Origin: an uncultured Bacteroidia bacterium
GTDB taxonomy: Bacteria > Bacteroidota > Bacteroidia > Bacteroidales > Prolixibacteraceae
DNA length: 64,000 nt
Reading direction: 5' to 3'
NCBI GenBank assembly: GCA_903905505.1
Contig: CAIVGL010000078.1
Coordinates: 1-64,000, forward strand
Under the pieces are notes generated by a model, which ran no database searches, was not told where the DNA came from, and saw only the letters and a list, made by a program, of their open reading frames with translations. Shown in pieces: positions 53,035-61,910 of the stretch; within the stretch, counting starts at the first letter, position 1; each line of letters opens with the position of its first letter. The translations under genes and the position numbers were made by a program.

Positions 53035-55968
53035 CTACCACAAGACTTTTAAGGTAATCAGACCATTTGCAGGTACCGAAAGATCATTTGATATTTTGTC
53101 TCCAGGGATCTCCTCACGTTCACACAGATAAACAGACTTTGGAGTTCCTGAAGGCCATGATAATTTAATCAGCTCTGCTTTATTTGAAACTGACCGCAGG
53201 CGCAAGATCATCGTATTTGCTGTCGTTGTTGATTTCAAAATTGAGGTTGAAACAGCTGCAGACCCTTCAATTGCAACAAGAGGTTTCTGAACCGAATTAT
53301 TTTTCGCTGCAAACGAAACCAAAGGCTGAGCCTGTTCGATACCAAATCGGTTTGCCACAGCTGCATCATATCCATTGTGGGGTAAGATTCGGTAGCGGAA
53401 CGTAACTGGTCCCTCCTGGGTAAGTGGAAAATTTGTAAACCAATGATTATTCATCACCCAGGAGTAGATCGTAGACCCAGATTCAAGTTTCTTTAACCAA
53501 GGCTTACGTTCGCCACTCCAGCTACCAGTTTGGTTGGCCGTCATTGAGCCACTCTCAATTAGTGGAGCATCGAGTGAACACCAAGTAACACCCTCTTTAT
53601 CGTTTGATAGGTCGGCCCATCGTTGCATCGTTAGCCAATTGCGGTTTCCTGCAGGATGCTGATCTTTTTCAACCTCCACCACACCCCAAGGAATATCGAT
53701 CCGAGTTATCGCCTTAGGGATATTAAATCCAAAGCCAAGATGAACGCCATCTTTAGCCGGCAACGGAAGTTTATCAATAACATCTGAAATCTCAACCGAG
53801 GGGAGTCCATAAATCAAGCGTACCGAGCGTGAAACACTCCGACAGCCAGTGGCTTTAGAGGTTGCTTTCAATTCAACCACCAAAGGACCTGATTCAACGG
53901 TAGAAATCACAATAGCGGAGTCAGTTTGGGCGTTATCACTATCGCCAGGCATCCAACGAAAGGCATTCAGACCATTGGTTGTTTTTAGATCGACAAAATC
54001 CGTTCCAGTTTCTTTTTTTAGTAGTCGGCTAATATTTCCGGTCACAGGATCTACTTTTATCTCTAAAAGTTCATTAGAGATGGTGGTTCCCGAGAGAAAA
54101 CAGCCTTTATTCAATAGGCTTTTACCAGCTAAGACCTGATAATGAGCAGATCCAAGAGCCGGCACATCCAATGCCAAAAAAGCTAGTTCACCCGTTGAGA
54201 GTCTTTGCGACATCACCTCTTTTCCTTGGCTATCGTTAACACGGTCGCCTCGTTGACTCTCCGCTTTTGTAAGTGTGACCAATCCACTATGGGCCCACGA
54301 TTGGGTATTGATCACCGAAACACCTCCTCCAGATGGACCCTCGATTGGTCCCAGAGCACCAGCAGAGCGGTCTGTTGCCGGTGCTATAGCCTCTTCAAGA
54401 AGGCTTTGTGTCCGATCTTGGGCTTCATGGAAATAGTGCTGTTTGACTTTCCAAATGGCATCCTGGAAGAAAGGTTCAGTAGGATTTTCAGTGGTATAGG
54501 TGTGTTCTGAACCTAAGGCGATATACCGCCACGCTTCGTCAAAATCGGCACGAGGCGCTTTCTTACCATGACCCAGCATACTCCAGAGTGTTTCAGCTTG
54601 AACAAGTTGCTCCTTCGTATTCCGATTCATCGCAGTAAGTGCTGCAGCAGTCCCCAATCCATCGGTCCAATATTCGGTAAAATCACCTTTAACCTGTGGT
54701 AGCTTATCCCCATAATTTTTCTCAATCATCTGCATGATCTCTGTGCCACCGGCAATGATAAGATGAGGAAAAGCATAGGTTTCGTTCCATTTTTTCACGG
54801 CATCTGGTACATCGGCATCAAGTGGACAGTTATCCCATAAGCACCAAGAAACGACATAGAAACTATAAGGATTATCACTACGCTCGCGCTTGATCAATGC
54901 AGCCAAGAAATTCACATTAGCGCTATCTGTTTTAATGACAGCAGGAATTTTATCAATATCGCGCTGACCAAACCATGGACGACCAGTGGCACCACCTTTG
55001 GTCATACTGCCACTATTGGAGTAGCTGCCCGGCTGGAAATATAGAACCTTTGATTTTCCATCCGGACCGATCCACCAGAAAGGATTCTCATCCAACACAT
55101 GAGCATTACCGGCACGACAGCCGTTTGGCCAAGTCATAATATAACGCCCTCCTTGCTGAGCCAACACAGGGACTATGCCCCATGAAATTCCAGGGATATC
55201 CATCTGCTGATAGGTTCGCATAGGAACACCCGATAATTTCTCCATCTCACGGCTAAAGCGTAAAACCTGAAAAAGCTCCTCTCCAGAACTGCTGCTCGTA
55301 TTTAGATTCAAATAACTCGCATCAATACACAACGAACCATCCTTGATAGCTTTCACGACACGCTCTTTTTGCTCCGAAGTGGCACTCTGCCAGTATCTCT
55401 CCAGAGGCCAGGTAATTTCAGGGTTCCAGCGATACTTTGATCCTTCAGGATAATTCTTCGTAGCCTCACCAAGTTTAATCCCCTCATCAATATTCCGTTT
55501 ATGAAGAGTTTCTACATTGGCTTGGGTGTTCGTATAGCCAATATCGACATGAGAATGGGGATAGATATAGACCGACCACTGACGCATCATTGGTATTTTA
55601 AAAGAGCTTTTGAGTTGCTTCTTACCTTGGCGGATTAGAATAGTAGCCTGTGCATCTTTTTTTACCCCAACTTGATCTGGCAATAAGATCTTGCAGTTCG
55701 CCTCACCCTGAAGCGATAGCGAAAGATCGCTTTTTTCTGTTTTACCATTGACTGTAACTTCGATGTTAATCTTACCTGAGATTTTTTGACCTTTAAAATC
55801 GAGAATCACCTCTCGACCAGGTTTACCATCGCTGCGGAGTTTGTAATATGGCTGAACTGTATAACTTAACTGAGTAGGAAAAGCGTCTTTCGACTCTTCT
55901 GCTCTTAAGTCTAGACCACTCATCCCTAGCGAAGAAAACAGGACAAAGATTAAGGTAAATTGTCTCAT
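53035..55968 (-). CDS. Glycosyl hydrolase family 38-like alpha-mannosidase
   Basis: 977 aa; YIYPHSHVDIGYTNTQANVETLHKRNIDEGIKL; RWNPEITWPLERYW; large beta C-terminal domain. Confidence 0.8.
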   Translation of the reverse strand: MRQFTLIFVLFSSLGMSGLDLRAEESKDAFPTQLSYTVQPYYKLRSDGKPGREVILDFKGQKISGKINIEVTVNGKTEKSDLSLSLQGEANCKILLPDQVGVKKDAQATILIRQGKKQLKSSFKIPMMRQWSVYIYPHSHVDIGYTNTQANVETLHKRNIDEGIKLGEATKNYPEGSKYRWNPEITWPLERYWQSATSEQKERVVKAIKDGSLCIDASYLNLNTSSSSGEELFQVLRFSREMEKLSGVPMRTYQQMDIPGISWGIVPVLAQQGGRYIMTWPNGCRAGNAHVLDENPFWWIGPDGKSKVLYFQPGSYSNSGSMTKGGATGRPWFGQRDIDKIPAVIKTDSANVNFLAALIKRERSDNPYSFYVVSWCLWDNCPLDADVPDAVKKWNETYAFPHLIIAGGTEIMQMIEKNYGDKLPQVKGDFTEYWTDGLGTAAALTAMNRNTKEQLVQAETLWSMLGHGKKAPRADFDEAWRYIALGSEHTYTTENPTEPFFQDAIWKVKQHYFHEAQDRTQSLLEEAIAPATDRSAGALGPIEGPSGGGVSVINTQSWAHSGLVTLTKAESQRGDRVNDSQGKEVMSQRLSTGELAFLALDVPALGSAHYQVLAGKSLLNKGCFLSGTTISNELLEIKVDPVTGNISRLLKKETGTDFVDLKTTNGLNAFRWMPGDSDNAQTDSAIVISTVESGPLVVELKATSKATGCRSVSRSVRLIYGLPSVEISDVIDKLPLPAKDGVHLGFGFNIPKAITRIDIPWGVVEVEKDQHPAGNRNWLTMQRWADLSNDKEGVTWCSLDAPLIESGSMTANQTGSWSGERKPWLKKLESGSTIYSWVMNNHWFTNFPLTQEGPVTFRYRILPHNGYDAAVANRFGIEQAQPLVSFAAKNNSVQKPLVAIEGSAAVSTSILKSTTTANTMILRLRSVSNKAELIKLSWPSGTPKSVYLCEREEIPGDKISNDLSVPANGLITLKVLW

Positions 55969-55984
55969 GGTAATAGATTAAAAA

Positions 55985-57292
55985 TTAGTTATCGACCCGA
56001 GTTACTGGCTTATCAAAGGTTAATTCTACGATTGTATCCGGCGAATTGCGATCACTTTTAGTGCTTGAGATTTTCAATCGGCCCTCAACTTGGACAACCT
56101 GAACCTTAGCTCCACTCAGATTTTTTACACTTTTCAACTTTTGATTTAAAGCAGTAGGAATCTCTAGAATATCCGGCGAGTTAGCAAAGAGATGGAGGTA
56201 TACTTTTTTCCCCTTAAAGGTTGCTCCACCCCATTTCTCATTATGAAATGGTCCACCTTGAGTACCGTAAATCGTATGTCCATATTTTTTCATCCAGGCA
56301 CCAATCTCAACCAATCGGGCTGTTTGATCTTCTGGAATATTGCCAAATGAATCGGGACCCACATCGAGCAGCAAGTTACCATTGCCAGTTGCGCAATCGA
56401 CTAGGTTTTCAATACATTTTTCAAATTTCTTAACCGAGCCATCTTTACGATACGACCATCCACCACCCGGGGCATTTACGATGCACATACACGACTCCCA
56501 AGCACGATTGATCTTGTAGGCACCAATGCGCTGTTCTGGAGTATCGAAGTCAGCTTGCAAGGAAGGTACCTTTTCCGAAAAGAAAGAGCAACGATCGTTG
56601 ATAACAGACTGAGGTTGAAGCTTTCTAACCAACTCAAGCACCTTATCCGCATGCCAATATTCAATTGATTTGCCAGTTCCAAAGCTATCAAACCAAACCA
56701 CGTCAACCTTGCCATAATTAGACAATAACTCGGTAAGCTGTCCAGTCATAAAAGCCTCATATTTAGCATTATCACCAACTCCATAGTCTGGATGAAACCA
56801 ATCGCGAGGTGAATAATAAATTCCAAAATGTATTCCGGCCTTGTGACAAGCATCTGCTAATTCTTTAATTACATCGCGTTTAAATGGGGTATTCATGATT
56901 GAATAATCGGAAAATTTGGTATTCCACATACTAAAACCACCGTGGTGTTTAGCCGTGAATACTAGATATTTCATCCCCGTTTTCTTGGCCAAATCCACCC
57001 ATTGTTTTGCATTAAACTGGGTTGGATTAAACCGTTTATAGAGATTATCATAGACTGGATCACCCCCCGTACCCGCAGGACTTCCCCATGGTCCATCAAG
57101 AGGTTTTGGACCAAGTCGTGACCAGCTAATTTCGGTGCCTGCCACACTGGACATATCCCAGTGAATAAACATTCCAAAGCGAGCGTCTCTCCACCATTTC
57201 ATCCGATCTTGATTCTGATCAGATGATTTTCCGAAGGCATTAAGCAGTGCAAAAAAAGCAAAAAGGGTTAAGGTTAAACGTAATCGATTCAT
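55985..57292 (-). CDS. Alpha-L-fucosidase (GH29)
   Basis: WWRDARFGMFIHWDMSSVAGTEISW; KYLVFTAKHHGGFSMWNTKFSDY; VDVVWFDSFG. Confidence 0.93.
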   Translation of the reverse strand: MNRLRLTLTLFAFFALLNAFGKSSDQNQDRMKWWRDARFGMFIHWDMSSVAGTEISWSRLGPKPLDGPWGSPAGTGGDPVYDNLYKRFNPTQFNAKQWVDLAKKTGMKYLVFTAKHHGGFSMWNTKFSDYSIMNTPFKRDVIKELADACHKAGIHFGIYYSPRDWFHPDYGVGDNAKYEAFMTGQLTELLSNYGKVDVVWFDSFGTGKSIEYWHADKVLELVRKLQPQSVINDRCSFFSEKVPSLQADFDTPEQRIGAYKINRAWESCMCIVNAPGGGWSYRKDGSVKKFEKCIENLVDCATGNGNLLLDVGPDSFGNIPEDQTARLVEIGAWMKKYGHTIYGTQGGPFHNEKWGGATFKGKKVYLHLFANSPDILEIPTALNQKLKSVKNLSGAKVQVVQVEGRLKISSTKSDRNSPDTIVELTFDKPVTRVDN

Positions 57293-57329
57293 TGAATTAA
57301 AGTATTAAAGGTTAAGGTTAAAATGAATG

Positions 57330-58526
57330 TTAAAGGTTTTGATCAATCTGAACGGCTGCCTCAAGAATATCCCGATCCGTGTTTCGATCGAAGCCACAGA
57401 CTGAAATCAGCACCTCTTGAATTCCGCGCTGATAAATAGCATCAAAATCAAGATCGGAAGGTAAGCAATTTCCCGATTCGTTGGTAGCACGAAAGCGACA
57501 CCCTGCAACCAAGGTATTTAAGATTAAATCATACGGTAATCGAAGATCACGTGCAAGATAAATGGCTCCAGCAACACGATCTTCGGCACTTAATTTACGC
57601 TGCAAGTCACAACCGACTCTGAAAATTGTATCGCCAAGGGCTTTGTTTTGAAATCGACTAATCAAATCATCAATATGGGCAGTCAAAGCCTCAAGGGTAA
57701 ACTCTTCAGGATATTTCGCAAGTAAGAGTTCCGCAGCTTGAAGCATCGTAGCACGAACTTTCTCCCGAATAGTGTCATCTTCTAATACTTCAACTAAATA
57801 GGTTGCCTTTGGATAGGCCAAATAACCCCAGTAAGCCGTTGCGGCATGCCCTAGATTATGAATAAAGAGTTTGCGGTCGACCCAGGCTTTCATATTCTCT
57901 TTTGGTGCTAGACCTTTGATTGAAGGGATGGCATTCTTAAACGCTTTTTTATCGAGAACCAAGGTATTATATGGCTCAGCAAAAACCTGCAAAATATCGA
58001 CATCCATATCTTTTTTCGACATCAGCGGAACCATCTTGCCAATGCTTGTCTCGATTAAGCCGACTCTATCCTCAAGGGAAAAATCAGATGGGAGATAAAG
58101 TCGCAGTTCATCACGCATAAATTCTGCGGCATTACGCAGGTTCTCAGCAATGATAATATCTAAGGGAGAAGCATTCGGTGATTCAAAACGGCGCTGCAAT
58201 CCTTTGGCCAAAAGTGGCATCAAGGCCTTTAAGCCATGCAGACCAACCGATACGGCCACAATACGAGCAGTAGCTATTTCATGAATGACCAATTCTTGAT
58301 CACTAGCTAAAACGCCGCGAACATTGCGAACCTCAATAACTGATTCGACAGAATCTTTAACCACTACCGAATAACCCTTTCGACGATTTAGCTCATCGAT
58401 GACAGGCTTAAAAACATCGACAAAAACGACCTCATAGCCACCTTGACTAAATAGCTGTCCAATAAATGAGCGACCTATCTTGCCAGCGCCAAAGAGTAAT
58501 AGTTTTTCGAGGTTAATTAGACTCAT
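57330..58526 (-). CDS. Mannitol-1-phosphate 5-dehydrogenase-like protein
   Basis: LLLFGAGKIGRSFIGQLFSQGGYEVVFVDV; DRKLFIHNLGHAATAYWGYL. Confidence 0.85.
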   Translation of the reverse strand: MSLINLEKLLLFGAGKIGRSFIGQLFSQGGYEVVFVDVFKPVIDELNRRKGYSVVVKDSVESVIEVRNVRGVLASDQELVIHEIATARIVAVSVGLHGLKALMPLLAKGLQRRFESPNASPLDIIIAENLRNAAEFMRDELRLYLPSDFSLEDRVGLIETSIGKMVPLMSKKDMDVDILQVFAEPYNTLVLDKKAFKNAIPSIKGLAPKENMKAWVDRKLFIHNLGHAATAYWGYLAYPKATYLVEVLEDDTIREKVRATMLQAAELLLAKYPEEFTLEALTAHIDDLISRFQNKALGDTIFRVGCDLQRKLSAEDRVAGAIYLARDLRLPYDLILNTLVAGCRFRATNESGNCLPSDLDFDAIYQRGIQEVLISVCGFDRNTDRDILEAAVQIDQNL

Positions 58527-59725
58527 TTAGATTCTATTTGCTGAAGGTAATTATTCTTAAACTCTTCGACGATAGCCCTTTTCTCCCCTTGTACTTTCTC
58601 GATAAAGGTTCCGCCAAGATAATAACAAGTATATCCGCCAGAAGCAATTCCCCAAGCCAACGCATCTTTAAAATTTAAAGTTCCTTTAGCATGGTTACTT
58701 AATTGTGAAGCTAAAGAGGCAATCACCCCACCCACAAAATTATCACCACAACCGGTCGTATCACCTTTCAGAGCTGGATTGGATTTGAAATCTTCATTTA
58801 CCTTTTTAGATACGGGTAATTTCACAAGCGCTGTCTTTTCAAACAAGGCGCCATTCGAATAGGCATAAAGATCTTGAGCACCATTGGTAATGATCAAGGT
58901 TGAGATCCCAAGGTTTATAAAATATTCAGCTGCGCTATCGATGGTTTGCTGTCCGCTAATTTTCAGCGATTCTTCGCAATCCATAACTAACAAATCTATC
59001 AAATTATGTTGACTGGACTTAACAACTAATGGCCATGGTTGATCTGGATTTTTTTTCTCATTGCGGAAGTCAAATACGGTATTTACGACCGTAACACATC
59101 CATTATCCTTGGCTTTACTAAGCAAGTCAGTCAGACTATCATGAATCTGTGGTACTAAGGCAGTCCCTCCGAAGCAGACGATATCAGCCTTGAAAAAATC
59201 GGAACCTAATAGATCAGGGGTATAATCCCAAGCAGCACCGATATTATTGATAAAGGTACGCTCGCCATGGTTGTTATCGTAAGTCTGATCTGACAATACA
59301 TCAGTAAAGGGTGTTCGGCGCTGTGAAATACGTCGATAATGAGTAGTATTCAGCGGTGTTTTCTGAACCAATTGATGGATCCATTCAGCGGTATCATCCG
59401 AGCCAGTTCCGCCATAAAAGTGCACTTCAATATTTTCAGATGACAAAAGTTGAGCTGTATTTATCAGTGACACCAGACCTGGTCCACCAACATTAATAGC
59501 TGTAGGAGCTTTACCTCCTGTAATTTCCTTATGAATATCGGCATACGACTCTCCCGAAAATGCCTCTAACTCTTCAGTAAAGACAAGTCTTCCGGGTGCC
59601 AATCCCCCATCACCCGATTTTACAGAGCGATATTTCTGGAAAGCAGTTTCGTTAAACCGTATGTCGGTGAAGAGGTAATCAGCCAAAGCGCAGCCTGTAC
59701 CAGCCACAATGATTTTTTTGCTCAT
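58523..59725 (-). CDS. PfkB-family carbohydrate kinase
   Basis: PTAINVGGPGLVSLINTAQLL; C-terminal ALKGDTTGCGDNFVGGVIASL; 4-bp ATGA overlap with the downstream gene. Confidence 0.88.
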   Translation of the reverse strand: MSKKIIVAGTGCALADYLFTDIRFNETAFQKYRSVKSGDGGLAPGRLVFTEELEAFSGESYADIHKEITGGKAPTAINVGGPGLVSLINTAQLLSSENIEVHFYGGTGSDDTAEWIHQLVQKTPLNTTHYRRISQRRTPFTDVLSDQTYDNNHGERTFINNIGAAWDYTPDLLGSDFFKADIVCFGGTALVPQIHDSLTDLLSKAKDNGCVTVVNTVFDFRNEKKNPDQPWPLVVKSSQHNLIDLLVMDCEESLKISGQQTIDSAAEYFINLGISTLIITNGAQDLYAYSNGALFEKTALVKLPVSKKVNEDFKSNPALKGDTTGCGDNFVGGVIASLASQLSNHAKGTLNFKDALAWGIASGGYTCYYLGGTFIEKVQGEKRAIVEEFKNNYLQQIESK

Positions 59726-59727
59726 CC

Positions 59728-60402
59728 CTATAAAAAATTAGTGTAGTCAGAAGCTAGAAGATGAATTGGAAGCTCATCCTCTTCAATCACTGGGAAGCGT
59801 CCAATTATCTCATAAAAACGGTTATCGGATGCATCGTCATTCACGCTACTCACCTCACCAACAAGTACTTTTCCCTTACCCGGCTCACCATAAAAACGGT
59901 GGTAAACGCCTTGTTCTAAACAGATGCTCTCACCTGGTTTAAGAATTACAGATCCTCCAGCCTCAACGGTACGAACGACACCATCGGTCTTAACCCGCAA
60001 AGAGTCATTGGAGAAATTTTCATCTTTGTCCGACTGGTATAGGTCGATCACTAAGTTACCCCCACCGCGGTTGATGATATCTTCCATCTTAGCCCAATGG
60101 AAATGCATCGGTGTCTCTTGGTTCTCCTCAACGATCATAATCTTCTCGGCATAGGGCTTGCGATCTTTATTCAACTTACCATTTCGGATAGTAAATAGGA
60201 ATAATCCACGTTGATAGAAGTCACCAGAACCAAAGTCGGTGATATCCCAACCCAGCATATTATCAATAATTTCGTGAGTATCTAACTTATTATTTTTCCA
60301 ATCTTCAAGACTCCAGTAAGCCCATGGTGGCAGGATAAACTGCTTCTCTGCCATAAAAGCCTTAGCTTTCAATAGGATTTGATTTATTTCGCTACGTTTC
60401 AT
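59728..60402 (-). CDS. D-lyxose (D-mannose) ketol-isomerase family protein
   Basis: MKRSEINQILLKAKAFMAEKQFILPPWAYWS; cupin-like ETPMHFHWAKMEDIINRGGGNLVI; GESICLEQGVYHRFYGEPGKG. Confidence 0.85.
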   Translation of the reverse strand: MKRSEINQILLKAKAFMAEKQFILPPWAYWSLEDWKNNKLDTHEIIDNMLGWDITDFGSGDFYQRGLFLFTIRNGKLNKDRKPYAEKIMIVEENQETPMHFHWAKMEDIINRGGGNLVIDLYQSDKDENFSNDSLRVKTDGVVRTVEAGGSVILKPGESICLEQGVYHRFYGEPGKGKVLVGEVSSVNDDASDNRFYEIIGRFPVIEEDELPIHLLASDYTNFL

Positions 60403-60522
60403 TCGTCTATTTTAAAAATTTGAAATTTGAATAACTAATAATCCACCTTGATCAATTACATTTTAAACATCTATCTCTAGCAAAAAGCCAATACATAGAA
60501 GCATTTTATTATAAATTGCATT

Positions 60523-60644
60523 CTTAAGCCACAAAGTGGTTTAAGATACTTAACCCTCGGCAGAGCAAGGTTAAGCGCAATACTTAAGCCACAAAGTGGT
60601 TTAAGATACTTAACCCTCGGCAGAGCCGGGGGTTAAGCGCAACA
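60523..60644. repeat. Two tandem units of about 60 bp, each with two inverted repeats
   Basis: CTTAAGCCACAAAGTGGTTTAAGATACTTAACCCTCGGCAGAGC... starts at 60523 and again at 60583. Confidence 0.9.
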
Positions 60645-60653
60645 CATAAACAG

Positions 60654-60711
60654 CAGCCCCGAAGGGGTTGAATTTAGGCATCGTAATCAATATTCAACCC
60701 CTTCGGGGCTG
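60654..60711. repeat. Long perfect inverted repeat, 20-bp arms
   Basis: CAGCCCCGAAGGGGTTGAAT ... ATTCAACCCCTTCGGGGCTG; each arm also contains CCCCGAAGGGG. Confidence 0.9.
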
Positions 60712-60843
60712 ATTTGTCTTCTTTATTCTAAGCACCTCCAATTATATTGCAGGTTGCAATTATTTAGCACCTTCGGCGCAAACAAAACTGCAACAATTTT
60801 TCAAGATTATTATCGAATAAGTAGGTGCAAAAATTTCTATTTG

Positions 60844-61905
60844 CTACAGATTATTAATCTTTTTAATCATCGCATTAATCTCATCCAGACCGCTTAAAAT
60901 CTCAATAGTGAGATCAAAGTTTTTCACTGCACCTGGCTCAAGATAATCAACCACATTGGCATTACGAGGATCTATTCGACCGCCAACGTAACAATTGCAA
61001 GGCTCCATACCCATCACATAATCACCTTCGCCCATTTGTTTCCACTGGGTAAAATTAAACAGTTGATTTTTACTATAATGAAGAGCTACTCCGAGCTGAA
61101 GATTTTTGTTGATTAGGGCAACAGAGGTATTTCCAGCCTTATCGGTATTTAGATCGTGGTAGAAAACCTGTTCCGCATAATTAGGTGTTGGAGGCTGACA
61201 TAAGCCGACAGCGCTAGCACCATTTTGTGCCTCTTGATCACGAGGATCTAGTTTTTTGGTTGGTGTCACTAAGATAGCATCTGCATCTAACAATGGATAA
61301 CCCATATTAAAATGGAATAGCAGGTGAAGCTGTTCCCGTTTAAATCCCATGTTTTCAATGGAGTTTTGAAGTAGGATTTTATTCTCGCCATAGCGAACGG
61401 TAATCTTACGACTTAAGATTAGATTCTCGCCAAATAGACGAGCTTCGCGCATCTTCCCGCTGATCGTTAATTCAGGCACGTCGTTGATCCATTCTGTCGA
61501 TGCATTCACTTGTTCACCCGGGGTGTTAGCCATTCTGCCATGGAGCGGAAAAGATTCGCCATCTTGCTCGCAAGGAGATCCCACGTTGCGCAAGCCACAG
61601 GTGGTTAAAAATCCAGCTAGATAACTGCGCAAAAATCCGATACCCTGCTCGTCGTAATATTCAGGAGCGACAACACCAGTCTTGGTGATATAGCTACAGT
61701 TAACACCTTTAAACGAAAGTCCAGCAATGTCGAGACAGCGATCGGCAAGAATCGTAAATTCAAGTCCAGAGCCATTCTTCACATCATAAGCCCTTACCCC
61801 TTTCGATTTACCGTCAACGAGTATATATTCCTTAATTCCAAATATTTGACTAAAATCACCCACATGCCGAAGCAACTCTCTTTTGTTTGTATTTTTGATT
61901 GTCAT
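60844..61905 (-). CDS. DUF4432-like (aldose-1-epimerase superfamily) protein
   Basis: 353 aa; GLEFTILADRCLDIAGLSFKGVN, GLRNVGSPCEQDGESFPLHGRMANTP. Confidence 0.8.
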   Translation of the reverse strand: MTIKNTNKRELLRHVGDFSQIFGIKEYILVDGKSKGVRAYDVKNGSGLEFTILADRCLDIAGLSFKGVNCSYITKTGVVAPEYYDEQGIGFLRSYLAGFLTTCGLRNVGSPCEQDGESFPLHGRMANTPGEQVNASTEWINDVPELTISGKMREARLFGENLILSRKITVRYGENKILLQNSIENMGFKREQLHLLFHFNMGYPLLDADAILVTPTKKLDPRDQEAQNGASAVGLCQPPTPNYAEQVFYHDLNTDKAGNTSVALINKNLQLGVALHYSKNQLFNFTQWKQMGEGDYVMGMEPCNCYVGGRIDPRNANVVDYLEPGAVKNFDLTIEILSGLDEINAMIKKINNL

Positions 61906-61910
61906 ATCGA

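Noticed and set aside
60523-60711. CRISPR-like array
   Set aside because: Only two tandem 60-bp units with no spacers and no cas genes; the units are hairpin repeats.
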